The notes beneath the pieces are model-generated. The model was not told the origin of the DNA. It ran no database searches and saw only the letters and a list, made by a program, of their open reading frames with translations. A stretch of 13,708 nt of DNA, from assembly GCA_030617525.1 (NCBI GenBank), contig JAUWVG010000020.1, forward strand, positions 1 to 13,708, in the 5' to 3' direction. This DNA comes from Candidatus Aminicenantota bacterium (GTDB taxonomy: Bacteria > Acidobacteriota > Aminicenantia > Aminicenantales > Aminicenantaceae). Position 1 is the first letter of the stretch. Each line of letters begins with the position of its first letter. This document shows positions 6,264 through 12,871 of this stretch, piece by piece. Position numbers and translations under genes: made by a program.

Positions 6264-8012
6264 ATGATTAAAGATATTTCCGTAATGATTGCCGGTCAAG
6301 CCGGTGATGGGGTTCTTTTCACGGGAAATGTTTTAGCAAAAATCTTAAAAAAAGAAGGATGGGAAGTAGCCACGTACAGGTACTTTCCTTCAAACATAAG
6401 AGGAGAACCAACGCACTATATCATTCGTGCCAGCCAAAAGAAGATTTTTGGCCTCGGGAATGAGATTGATGTTCTTCTTTCTTTCGACTGCGAGTCAATC
6501 ATCAAATACACAAAATTGATAGCTCAAGGCGGAGTTGTCCTCTGTGATGGGGAGGAATTGAGCCGTCTGAAGCCTACGCACAAAAAAGGAAAAGCATTCC
6601 ATAAGTTCCCACTCAAGATTCTTGCCAAAAAACACTTTAAGAACGATATATTTAAAAACATGATTGCCCTGGGGGCATTGTGCTATATTCTTGATCTAAA
6701 TTTCCGGCTCATTGAGCGCATCATTATAAACGCTTTCTTAAAAAGGAAAGGAAAAGAGATCGTCCGGATGAATATCGATGCCGTAAACCTGGGCTGTGAG
6801 CAGGCCCGATTGATCGTGGAGCCTTCCGAACGGCATAAACTCGTAAAGAAAATGGACACGGGCAAAATGTTCATTTCGGGAGATGAAGCGATTGCTGTTG
6901 GTGCTCTTGCCGCTGGCTGCCGTTTTTTTGCAGCTTATCCCATCTGCCCCGCGACAGAGATTTGGCAGTGGCTGGCTCTCCATTTCCCCGAATTTAATGG
7001 GATTGTTGTTCAGACTGAAGATGAGCTTGCGGCGATCAACATGGCTCTAGGTGCCTCTTATGCCGGTACAAGGGCCATGACATCTACGTCGGGTCCCGGT
7101 GGATCGTTGATGATGGAAAGCTATGGATTGTCTGGAATGGCAGAAATCCCTATTGTCATTGTCGATGTGCAGCGGGTTGGTCCGAGTACGGGAATGCCGA
7201 CAAAAACTGAGCAGTCTGATTTAAACCAGTGGATTTACGGATCTCATGGTGAGTTTCCACGGATAATACTTTCTCCTGGAACGGTCACTGAGTGCTTTGA
7301 TTTTACTGCTAAGGCCTTCGATCTTGCCGATAAGTACCAAGTTCCTGTGGTCCTTCTGACCGAGCAGGATGTTGGACAAAACTCCAGAACGGCAAAAAAA
7401 TTTGATTTATCGAAGATAAAAATAGACAGGGGAAAACTTCTTTCGGAAGAAGAATTGAAAAACAATAAAGATTACAAGAGGTATGCGTTTACATCAAACG
7501 GGATTTCTCCAAGATCTCTTCCGTCCATGAAAAACGGCATTCATATGGTGGAAGGCAATGAACATGATGAGAAAGGATACAGGGATGAGGATCCTGAAAA
7601 TCGGATACGGATGATGCAGAAACGGATGGGCAAGCTCTCTGGATCGGCAAAAGATATGATTCCTCCAAAACTCTGGGGGGATAAACAAGCCACTGTTGGC
7701 ATTATCGGTTTTGGGTCCACTCTCGGACCCATTGTTGAAGCCATCGAGGAACTCGGCGATTTGAATATTCGCGCTAAAAATCTTCAAATACGAACGGTTT
7801 GGCCTTTTCCCGTCGAAACTGTGAGAGATTTTATCCGGAGCTGTGAGTTTGTTTTTGTTGTTGATAACAATTATTCCGGCCAACTTCATGATCTGATCCA
7901 CAGTCAAGTGAAGCCCGAAGCCGGGATGCAAAAAATATTAAATTATTCGAGTGTGGCCTTTCGTCCCTCCGATATCTCCACTCAAATCAAAAGGGCCGTC
8001 CGTGATGCTTAA
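6264..8012 (+). CDS. korA: 2-oxoacid:ferredoxin oxidoreductase, fused gamma-alpha subunit (KorA type)
   Basis: The 582-residue subunit belongs to a thiamine-diphosphate enzyme that oxidatively decarboxylates (or reductively carboxylates) a 2-oxoacid with CoA and ferredoxin. Residues 1-190 form the gamma domain, with the opening IAGQAGDGV and SNIRGEPTH motifs. The alpha domain begins near residue 200 (GDEAIAVGALAAG) and contains AYPICPATE (224-232), STSGPGGSLM and the VGPSTGMPTKTEQSDL block typical of KorA/VorA-like chains. The C-terminal segment has VGIIGFGSTLGP and VDNNYSGQL, as in KorA. The YPITP threonine, which contacts substrate in related enzymes, is a cysteine here (C228). 2-Oxoglutarate is the most likely substrate by family resemblance, but branched-chain or other 2-oxoacids are possible. 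Expression is probably driven by the sigma-54 promoter just upstream. It overlaps korB by 8 bases. Confidence 0.88.
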   Translation: MIKDISVMIAGQAGDGVLFTGNVLAKILKKEGWEVATYRYFPSNIRGEPTHYIIRASQKKIFGLGNEIDVLLSFDCESIIKYTKLIAQGGVVLCDGEELSRLKPTHKKGKAFHKFPLKILAKKHFKNDIFKNMIALGALCYILDLNFRLIERIIINAFLKRKGKEIVRMNIDAVNLGCEQARLIVEPSERHKLVKKMDTGKMFISGDEAIAVGALAAGCRFFAAYPICPATEIWQWLALHFPEFNGIVVQTEDELAAINMALGASYAGTRAMTSTSGPGGSLMMESYGLSGMAEIPIVIVDVQRVGPSTGMPTKTEQSDLNQWIYGSHGEFPRIILSPGTVTECFDFTAKAFDLADKYQVPVVLLTEQDVGQNSRTAKKFDLSKIKIDRGKLLSEEELKNNKDYKRYAFTSNGISPRSLPSMKNGIHMVEGNEHDEKGYRDEDPENRIRMMQKRMGKLSGSAKDMIPPKLWGDKQATVGIIGFGSTLGPIVEAIEELGDLNIRAKNLQIRTVWPFPVETVRDFIRSCEFVFVVDNNYSGQLHDLIHSQVKPEAGMQKILNYSSVAFRPSDISTQIKRAVRDA

Positions 8013-8865
8013 ATTAGAAGACTATCATCATCAAGATCCCACCTGGTGCCGTGGCTGCGGCCTCTACGGCCTTTTTTCTGCATTTAAGAAAGTGGCCTTT
8101 TCTCTTAAAATCAAGCCTGAAAAAATGAGCATTATTTCCGGGATTGGATGTCATGGTCGATTGAACAGCTATTTTAACGCGTACGGATTTCATTCTCTTC
8201 ACGGAAGAACTCTTCCTATTGCGCAGGGTGTGAAGCTCGCCAACACTCAGCTTTCTGTCGTTGCTGTCAGTGGAGATGGAGATGCCTATTCTATAGGGCT
8301 TGGTCATTTCATCCATTCCCTGAGAAGAAACGTCGATATGACATACATTGTTGTCAACAACAGGATTTACGGTTTGACCCAAGGACAAACTTCACCCACC
8401 AGCCGAATGAATTTTGTTTCCCCTTCCACTCCATATGGATCCAAAGAGCAGCCGTTGGAGGGGCTTCAAATGGCACTCGCTGCCGGAGGGTCATTTATTG
8501 CCCGGGGATTTTCAGGAGCGCCACAACAGCTGGCCTCGCTTATCACGGCCGGCATGAAACATAAAGGATTTTCTCTTGTGGAAGTTTTAAGCCCGTGTGT
8601 GACTCACAATAAAATCGATACATATCAGTTGTTCAAATCTGTTATCTTTGACGTTGACAAAGACCCAAATTACGATCCTACAAATAAAAATAAAGCATGG
8701 AAAATTTTTTCGAGACACGGAGACAAACTCCCAGTGGGTTTGATCTATAAAGAAACTCGGCCTTCTTTCGAAGAACAGTCTCTTCCCGGTCGAAAGCCAC
8801 TGGCATTTCTGGATCTTGTGCCAGAGGCTGGCAAGATCGAAAAAATCTTGGAAAAATTTGAATGA
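8005..8865 (+). CDS. korB: 2-oxoacid:ferredoxin oxidoreductase, beta subunit (KorB type)
   Basis: The 286-residue beta subunit carries the thiamine-diphosphate site and one [4Fe-4S] cluster. The cluster cysteines are C15-x2-C18 (WCRGCG), C49 (GIGCHGR) and C198 (SPCVTH), matching the four-ligand pattern of this subunit type. The thiamine-binding motif runs from GDGD (90-93) to VVNN (116-119), followed by IYGLTQGQTSPTS. The start is the ATG at 8005, inside the end of korA. An upstream extension to 7951 is open, but it only re-reads korA codons and lacks family sequence. The short overlap means the two subunits are translated together as an alpha-beta pair. No delta (ferredoxin-like) subunit is present, so the enzyme must use a separate ferredoxin. 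Confidence 0.92.
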   Translation: MLKLEDYHHQDPTWCRGCGLYGLFSAFKKVAFSLKIKPEKMSIISGIGCHGRLNSYFNAYGFHSLHGRTLPIAQGVKLANTQLSVVAVSGDGDAYSIGLGHFIHSLRRNVDMTYIVVNNRIYGLTQGQTSPTSRMNFVSPSTPYGSKEQPLEGLQMALAAGGSFIARGFSGAPQQLASLITAGMKHKGFSLVEVLSPCVTHNKIDTYQLFKSVIFDVDKDPNYDPTNKNKAWKIFSRHGDKLPVGLIYKETRPSFEEQSLPGRKPLAFLDLVPEAGKIEKILEKFE

Positions 8866-8910
8866 TATACTACATTATATGTTTACCCTAACCTAAAGGA
8901 GGAAAGGACA

Positions 8911-9129
8911 ATGAAAGAAAAAGTTCAAAAATCCCTGGACAAGATTCGCCCCTCACTTCAAGCCGATGGTGGCGATGTGGAACTCGTTGAAGTCAAAGAC
9001 GGAACGGTCAAGGTCCGGTTGACCGGAGCATGTAGTGGATGCCCTATGTCTCAGATGACGCTAAAAATGGGCATTGAGAGGGTTTTGAAAAAAGATATTC
9101 CTGAAATCAAGGAAGTTGTATCAGTCTGA
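8911..9129 (+). CDS. Nfu-type Fe-S scaffold/carrier (NifU C-terminal domain)
   Basis: This 72-residue protein is essentially just the NifU C-terminal (Nfu) domain. It has the LQADGGDVELV motif near the start and the cluster-binding C41-x2-C44 (ACSGCPMS). Such proteins bind a [4Fe-4S] cluster across a dimer and deliver it to client enzymes. A strong ribosome site, AAAGGAGGA at 8895-8903, precedes the ATG. The 45-base AT-rich gap after korB (for example TATACT and TTATAT runs) could hold a promoter for the operon that follows, but no -35/-10 pair is convincing. It is the first gene of the nfu-iscS-iscU cluster and is followed after five bases by the IscS-like gene. Confidence 0.93.
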   Translation: MKEKVQKSLDKIRPSLQADGGDVELVEVKDGTVKVRLTGACSGCPMSQMTLKMGIERVLKKDIPEIKEVVSV

Positions 9130-9134
9130 AGACA

Positions 9135-10301
9135 ATGCGGAAAGCTTATCTGGATCATATTGCGGCTACACCTCTTCACCCCGAGGTGCTGGAATCTATG
9201 CTTCCCTTTTTGAAGGAAAACTATGGGAATCCACAAAGCCTTCATTCATCAGGGCAGGACGCCCTCCAGGCCGTTGAAAACGCCAGAGAGAGAGTGGCGG
9301 AGTTGATCAATGCGGATCCGTCCGAGATCTTCTTTACGTCCAGCGGTTCAGAATCCAATAATTTTGCCATCAAGGGATTTGCTTTAGCTCAAAAAAACCG
9401 TGGGAACCATATTGCTGTTTCAGCTGTGGAGCATCAGTCCGTTCTTCACTCGGTCAAATACCTTGAACACATGGGAATAAAATCCACGCAGATTCCTGTT
9501 GATAAGTTTGGTTTAGTTAATCTGGATGAATTGAAAAAAACCCTCACTCCTGAAACGATCCTGGTCTCTGTTATGCTGGCCAACGGTGAAGTCGGGACAA
9601 TTCAACCGATTAAGGAGATCGCTGATTTTTGTGCGGCAAAGGGCATCCTTTTTTTTACAGACGCCGCAGCCGCAGCAGGAAATATTCCTGTGGATGTTAA
9701 GGAATTAGGTGTGGATGCTCTTTGTCTTGCAGGAAACCAGTTTTATGGGCCCAAAGGGACGGCCGCCCTTTATGTTAAAAAAGGAAAAAGACTTCTTCCT
9801 TTTATAGATGGAGGAGTACAGGAAAGCGGACGAAGGGCCGGAACTGAAGATGTTGCAGGAATCGTAGGATTTGGACGTGCGGCAGAGCTTGCCGGGAAAC
9901 ACATGCAGAAAAGAGCAGACAAAGCCATTCCCTTAAGAGACGCGCTTCTTCGCGGCCTTCCTGAGAAAGTGAAAAATGTTGTTGTTACCGGTCATCCAGA
10001 GAAGAGACTCCCTTTTCATACCAGTTTTTGTATTGAATTTGTCGAAGGGGAAGCCATGCTCCTAAATCTGGATATGAACGGCATCGCTGCGTCCAGCGGT
10101 TCGGCGTGTACATCGAAAGCCTTAAAAGCCTCACATGTGCTTTTAGCGATGGGCCTCGACCATGCTCTCGCTCAAGGATCTCTTGTTTTTAGTTTTTTAG
10201 AAGAAAATACCATGGAAGATATCGAATATTTACTCGAGGTCTTTCCTCCGGTCATTGATAGGTTGAGACAGATGTCTCCGATCTATCCCGGAAATTTATA
10301 G
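9135..10301 (+). CDS. IscS/NifS-like protein lacking the PLP lysine; probably not an active cysteine desulfurase
   Basis: The 388-residue protein aligns along its full length with class I cysteine desulfurases: YLDHIAATP at the start, TSSGSESNN (68-76), EH100, GRRAGTED (232-239) and the persulfide loop SSGSACTS with C325. Key PLP residues are changed. The lysine that forms the Schiff base in S-x-H-K is Q202 (A-G-N-Q), and the preceding His is N201. The D-x-x-Q glutamine is A179 (DAAA), the N-N-E asparagine is G151 (ANGEVG), and the substrate-binding Arg of S-[IL]-R-F-S is V351 (SLVFS). Desulfurase chemistry by the normal route therefore looks impossible. The frame is intact and conserved elsewhere, so this is a functional paralogue rather than a decaying gene. 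The precedent is the Archaeoglobus fulgidus IscS, reported to lack desulfurase activity. It may act as a structural partner or cysteine ligand for IscU, encoded next. Confidence 0.9.
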   Translation: MRKAYLDHIAATPLHPEVLESMLPFLKENYGNPQSLHSSGQDALQAVENARERVAELINADPSEIFFTSSGSESNNFAIKGFALAQKNRGNHIAVSAVEHQSVLHSVKYLEHMGIKSTQIPVDKFGLVNLDELKKTLTPETILVSVMLANGEVGTIQPIKEIADFCAAKGILFFTDAAAAAGNIPVDVKELGVDALCLAGNQFYGPKGTAALYVKKGKRLLPFIDGGVQESGRRAGTEDVAGIVGFGRAAELAGKHMQKRADKAIPLRDALLRGLPEKVKNVVVTGHPEKRLPFHTSFCIEFVEGEAMLLNLDMNGIAASSGSACTSKALKASHVLLAMGLDHALAQGSLVFSFLEENTMEDIEYLLEVFPPVIDRLRQMSPIYPGNL

Positions 10302-10312
10302 GAGAATAAATC

Positions 10313-10885
10313 ATGATATATACTGATAAAGTCATGGACCATTTCCAAAATCCCCGTAATGTTGGAGCTCTCGAGGATGCCGATGGAGTAGGAAAAGTCG
10401 GAAATCCGGTATGCGGCGACATGATGGAATTCCACGTTAAAGTTAAAGATAACCGGATCACGGATGTCAAATTCAAAACATTTGGTTGTGGAGCCGCCAT
10501 AGCTGTGTCAAGCATTGTGAGTGAAATGGCCATGGGAAAAACCTTGGATGAGGTGATGAAATTAACCAATAAACAGGTGGCCGAAGAGTTAGGAGGACTG
10601 CCTAAAAATAAGCTCCACTGTTCAAACCTAGGAGCGGATGCTCTTCATGCGGCTATTGAAAACTACAGAGATAAAGCTCAAGGAGTTGTTAAAAACGGGT
10701 CCCCCAAGGAAGTTAAAGAGAGGGATGAATGCTCTTGTCCCTATTGTGATGAAACACTGGATGAAGATAAGGGCTACTGCAAGGGCTGCCATATCGAGCT
10801 GGTTGACTGTCCGGAATGTGGAGAACCCATAAACAAAAAAGCAGATGATTGTCTTCACTGCGGAGCGACAAAGATTAGAATATAG
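10313..10885 (+). CDS. iscU: IscU-type Fe-S scaffold with C-terminal double zinc ribbon
   Basis: The 190-residue protein starts with a complete IscU/NifU-N domain (about 1-125). It has the three cluster cysteines C34 (NPVCGD), C59 (FGCGAA) and C103 (KLHCS), plus the assembly Asp36. A further 65 residues, absent from ordinary IscU (about 125-130 residues), carry two zinc-ribbon-like knuckle pairs. These are C142-x2-C145 with C156-x2-C159, and C166-x2-C169 with C180-x2-C183; an extra C140 precedes them. The Hsp70 recognition motif LPPVK is altered to LPKNK (96-100). An AGGAGA ribosome site overlaps the stop codon of the IscS-like gene, indicating coupled translation. It should build [2Fe-2S] clusters with the adjacent IscS-like protein. 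The tail may bind Zn or Fe or mediate contacts; its role is unknown. Confidence 0.93.
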   Translation: MIYTDKVMDHFQNPRNVGALEDADGVGKVGNPVCGDMMEFHVKVKDNRITDVKFKTFGCGAAIAVSSIVSEMAMGKTLDEVMKLTNKQVAEELGGLPKNKLHCSNLGADALHAAIENYRDKAQGVVKNGSPKEVKERDECSCPYCDETLDEDKGYCKGCHIELVDCPECGEPINKKADDCLHCGATKIRI

Positions 10886-10914
10886 TCAAATAAGCAGCAG
10901 TACGGGAAGTCAAA

Positions 10915-11157
10915 ATGGACGACAGAAAAGCCGATGAAATATTAGATTGTTATGGCCTCCTCTGTCCGATGCCCATAATTCAGACAGTACAAAAAATAAA
11001 AAACATGAAAATCGGGGAGGTTCTGGAAGTTATTTCTACGGACAAGGGGATCAAAGAGGACATGCCGGCCTGGTGTAGGCAGGCAGGGCAGGAATTTTTG
11101 GGAGTCGATGAAATAGAGGACGTGTTTAAAGTCTTTGTCAGGAAAGTCAAAGAGTAA
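10915..11157 (+). CDS. TusA/SirA-family sulfur-carrier protein
   Basis: The 80-residue protein has the family hallmark near its N-terminus: DCYGLLCPMPII, with the C-P-x-P motif whose Cys17 carries persulfide sulfur in characterised relatives. The remainder (GEVLEVISTDKGIKEDMPAWC, split here by a conserved helix start) matches the two-layer TusA fold, and the length is typical. A second cysteine (C12) precedes the motif. It lies 29 bases after iscU, suggesting that it hands sulfur to, or shares sulfur with, the Fe-S assembly proteins. TusA-like proteins also serve tRNA thiolation, molybdenum-cofactor work and dissimilatory sulfur metabolism. The specific role here is inferred from position only. 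Confidence 0.88.
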   Translation: MDDRKADEILDCYGLLCPMPIIQTVQKIKNMKIGEVLEVISTDKGIKEDMPAWCRQAGQEFLGVDEIEDVFKVFVRKVKE

Positions 11158-11166
11158 CGGGATCAA

Positions 11167-11442
11167 ATGCTGAGAATAACGGTTCAAAACAAGAAGAGGA
11201 ATGATCGTGTTCTTTTGTTGGAAGGCAAGGTGTCCAAACAGTGGCTGGAAGAGCTTCAGACAGAAATTGAGAGGAGCATAAACGATGGGAAAAAACTGGC
11301 TCTCGACTTTTCGAAGGTTTCCTACATTGATGAAGAGGGAGCCCTGTTGATCAATTTGCCTCTCTATAAAAAAATCGAAAAAAGAAACTGTTCACTATTT
11401 ATCCGCACGTTACTCGGTTTTGAATCCAGAGGTGAGAAGTGA
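11167..11442 (+). CDS. Small STAS-domain-like protein (anti-sigma-factor-antagonist fold)
   Basis: This is a 91-residue protein with an N-terminal strand pair, then a helix, then a core LALDFSKVSYIDEEGALLI (44-62). That core matches the STAS signature in which V-D-[FL]-S-x-V-x-[YF]-[IM]-D-S-x-G precedes the phosphorylated helix. At the usual phosphoserine position the residue is Glu56 (D-E-E-G), so regulation by Ser phosphorylation is unlikely. The C-terminus is short compared with typical 100-110-residue STAS proteins. It lies 9 bases after the TusA-like gene and overlaps nadA by four bases (GTGA). No partner anti-sigma kinase is in the window. The family call is from motif only. Confidence 0.65.
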   Translation: MLRITVQNKKRNDRVLLLEGKVSKQWLEELQTEIERSINDGKKLALDFSKVSYIDEEGALLINLPLYKKIEKRNCSLFIRTLLGFESRGEK

Positions 11443-12368
11443 AGAACACGAAGAACGCAGGTATTGCAGGCAGGATCGAAGAGCTGAAAAAGAAGCATAA
11501 TGCCGTTATTATTGCGCATAATTACCAGATTGGAGAGGTTCAGGATGTCGCGGATTTTGTTGGCGATTCTTTGGAGTTGAGCCAGAAAGCCGCTCAAATT
11601 GAGTCGGATATTATTGTCTTCTGCGGGGTCCACTTCATGGCTGAAACAGCGGCAATTTTGTCTCCCCAAAAGACAGTTCTTTTGCCGGAAAAAGATGCGG
11701 GATGCCCTATGGCCGATATGATAACGGCATCCGATATGAGGGAATGGAAGAAAAGGTATCCGGGTCGGAATGCTGTGTGTTATGTCAACACTACGGCCGA
11801 AGTCAAAGCCGAGTGTGATATTTGCTGCACCTCTTCAAATGCAGTCGAAGTGGTCGAATCGCTGGATGGAGATGAAATTCTCTTTGCTCCGGATAAAAAT
11901 TTGGCCGCTTATGTGGCCCGTCATACGGACAAAAAAATTATTCCCTGGGATGGGTATTGTTATGTCCATAACAATATTCATGTCAAAGACATTGAGGAAA
12001 AGCGGCGTCTTTATCCGGAAGCCGAGATCTGGGTTCATCCAGAATGCCGTCCTGAGGTTATCGATATTGCGGATGAAGTATTTTCCACCGGGAAAATGGT
12101 GAAAGAAGCTAAAGAAACTGAGAAGAAACAGATAGTCCTCGGCACGGAAGCGGGCATGACGTACAGGCTGAAATTGGAAAATCCCGACAAAGAGTTTTTT
12201 CCGGCTAAGGATTTAGCTTTTTGTTTTAATATGAAAAAAATCGATCTCAATAAGGTCTTAACGTCTCTTGAAGACTTGAAATATATAGTGGAGGTCCCTC
12301 CAGAAATCAGCCAAAGAGCGCTGGGAAGTATAAAAAAAATGATTCAAATTAAAGGAGTAAAAAAATGA
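11439..12368 (+). CDS. nadA: Quinolinate synthase
   Basis: The 309-residue enzyme condenses iminoaspartate with dihydroxyacetone phosphate to quinolinate in de novo NAD synthesis, using an oxygen-sensitive [4Fe-4S] cluster. The N-terminal AVIIAHNYQ (22-30) and GDSLELS (42-48) motifs are typical. Cluster cysteines are C89 (AGCPMAD), C202 (HPECRPE) and C261 (FCFNMK). The start is GTG at 11439, overlapping the previous stop as GTGA. A GAGGTGA ribosome site ends only 3 bases before it, and no later start would keep the first conserved strand. No nadB or nadC is nearby, so the iminoaspartate source is encoded elsewhere. As an Fe-S client in an Fe-S assembly operon, its position is logical. The stop overlaps the rubrerythrin start (ATGA). 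Confidence 0.96.
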   Translation: MKNTKNAGIAGRIEELKKKHNAVIIAHNYQIGEVQDVADFVGDSLELSQKAAQIESDIIVFCGVHFMAETAAILSPQKTVLLPEKDAGCPMADMITASDMREWKKRYPGRNAVCYVNTTAEVKAECDICCTSSNAVEVVESLDGDEILFAPDKNLAAYVARHTDKKIIPWDGYCYVHNNIHVKDIEEKRRLYPEAEIWVHPECRPEVIDIADEVFSTGKMVKEAKETEKKQIVLGTEAGMTYRLKLENPDKEFFPAKDLAFCFNMKKIDLNKVLTSLEDLKYIVEVPPEISQRALGSIKKMIQIKGVKK

Positions 12369-12868
12369 AAGAAAAATCAGAAAAAAACTTAAATGATGCC
12401 TTTGGCGGTGAAAGCCAGGCGCATATGAAGTATATGGCTTTTGGGGATAAAGCCGAGCGGGAAAATTTGCCGAATGTAGCCCGAATTTTCCGTGCCAATT
12501 CCTATGCCGAACAGATTCATGCCACGAATCACTTAAGAACTCTGTCCGGAATCCAGAGCACGTCCGAAAATCTGCAGGCTGCTATTGAAGGGGAAACATA
12601 TGAAGTCGAAGAAATGTACCCTGCATTTATAAAGGACGCACAAGAAGAGCAGGAACCTGCAGCCGAAAGAATGAGCATCTGGGCGAAAGCTGCCGAAGAA
12701 GTGCATGCCGGACTTTACAAAAAAGCCAAGGGTGCTGTTGATGGTGGTTTGGATGTGGATCTCGAATCCATCCATGTCTGCCAGGTGTGCGGTTTCACGA
12801 TGGAAGGGGAGGCTCCTGACATATGCCCGGTCTGCGGAACACCAAAAGACCGTTTTACACAGTTCTAA
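12365..12868 (+). CDS. rbr: Rubrerythrin
   Basis: The 167-residue protein is a full rubrerythrin, a cytoplasmic peroxidase that uses a di-iron site plus a rubredoxin-type Fe(Cys)4 centre. The N-terminal four-helix part has AFGGESQA (E16), E49-x2-H52 (YAEQIHA), a central Glu-rich helix and a further E-x-x-H at 111-114 (EEVHAGLY). The C-terminal rubredoxin-like domain has C139-x2-C142 and C154-x2-C157. The length is slightly below that of the classical roughly 190-residue proteins. An AAAGGAG ribosome site at 12351-12357 precedes the ATG, which overlaps the nadA stop. It protects oxygen-labile Fe-S enzymes made by the same operon and could receive electrons from the rubredoxin system at 183-1568. 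Confidence 0.95.
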   Translation: MKEKSEKNLNDAFGGESQAHMKYMAFGDKAERENLPNVARIFRANSYAEQIHATNHLRTLSGIQSTSENLQAAIEGETYEVEEMYPAFIKDAQEEQEPAAERMSIWAKAAEEVHAGLYKKAKGAVDGGLDVDLESIHVCQVCGFTMEGEAPDICPVCGTPKDRFTQF

Positions 12869-12871
12869 TCA

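Noticed and set aside
7494..7931. 145-codon open frame on the - strand inside korA
   Set aside because: It lies opposite a well-conserved domain of korA, has no recognisable motif, and follows the shadow-frame pattern expected of codon bias.
7951..8004. N-terminal extension of KorB
   Set aside because: It re-reads the end of korA in another frame and has no family sequence. The ATG at 8005 gives the normal KorB N-terminus.
8848..8876. TTGGAA-N17-TACATT as a sigma-70 promoter for the nfu operon
   Set aside because: Each hexamer matches only 4 of 6 consensus bases in an AT-rich gap. Such matches are expected by chance.
9135..10301. Treating the IscS-like gene as a pseudogene
   Set aside because: The full-length frame, coupled translation with iscU, and conserved fold motifs and persulfide cysteine argue for a maintained protein with an altered function.
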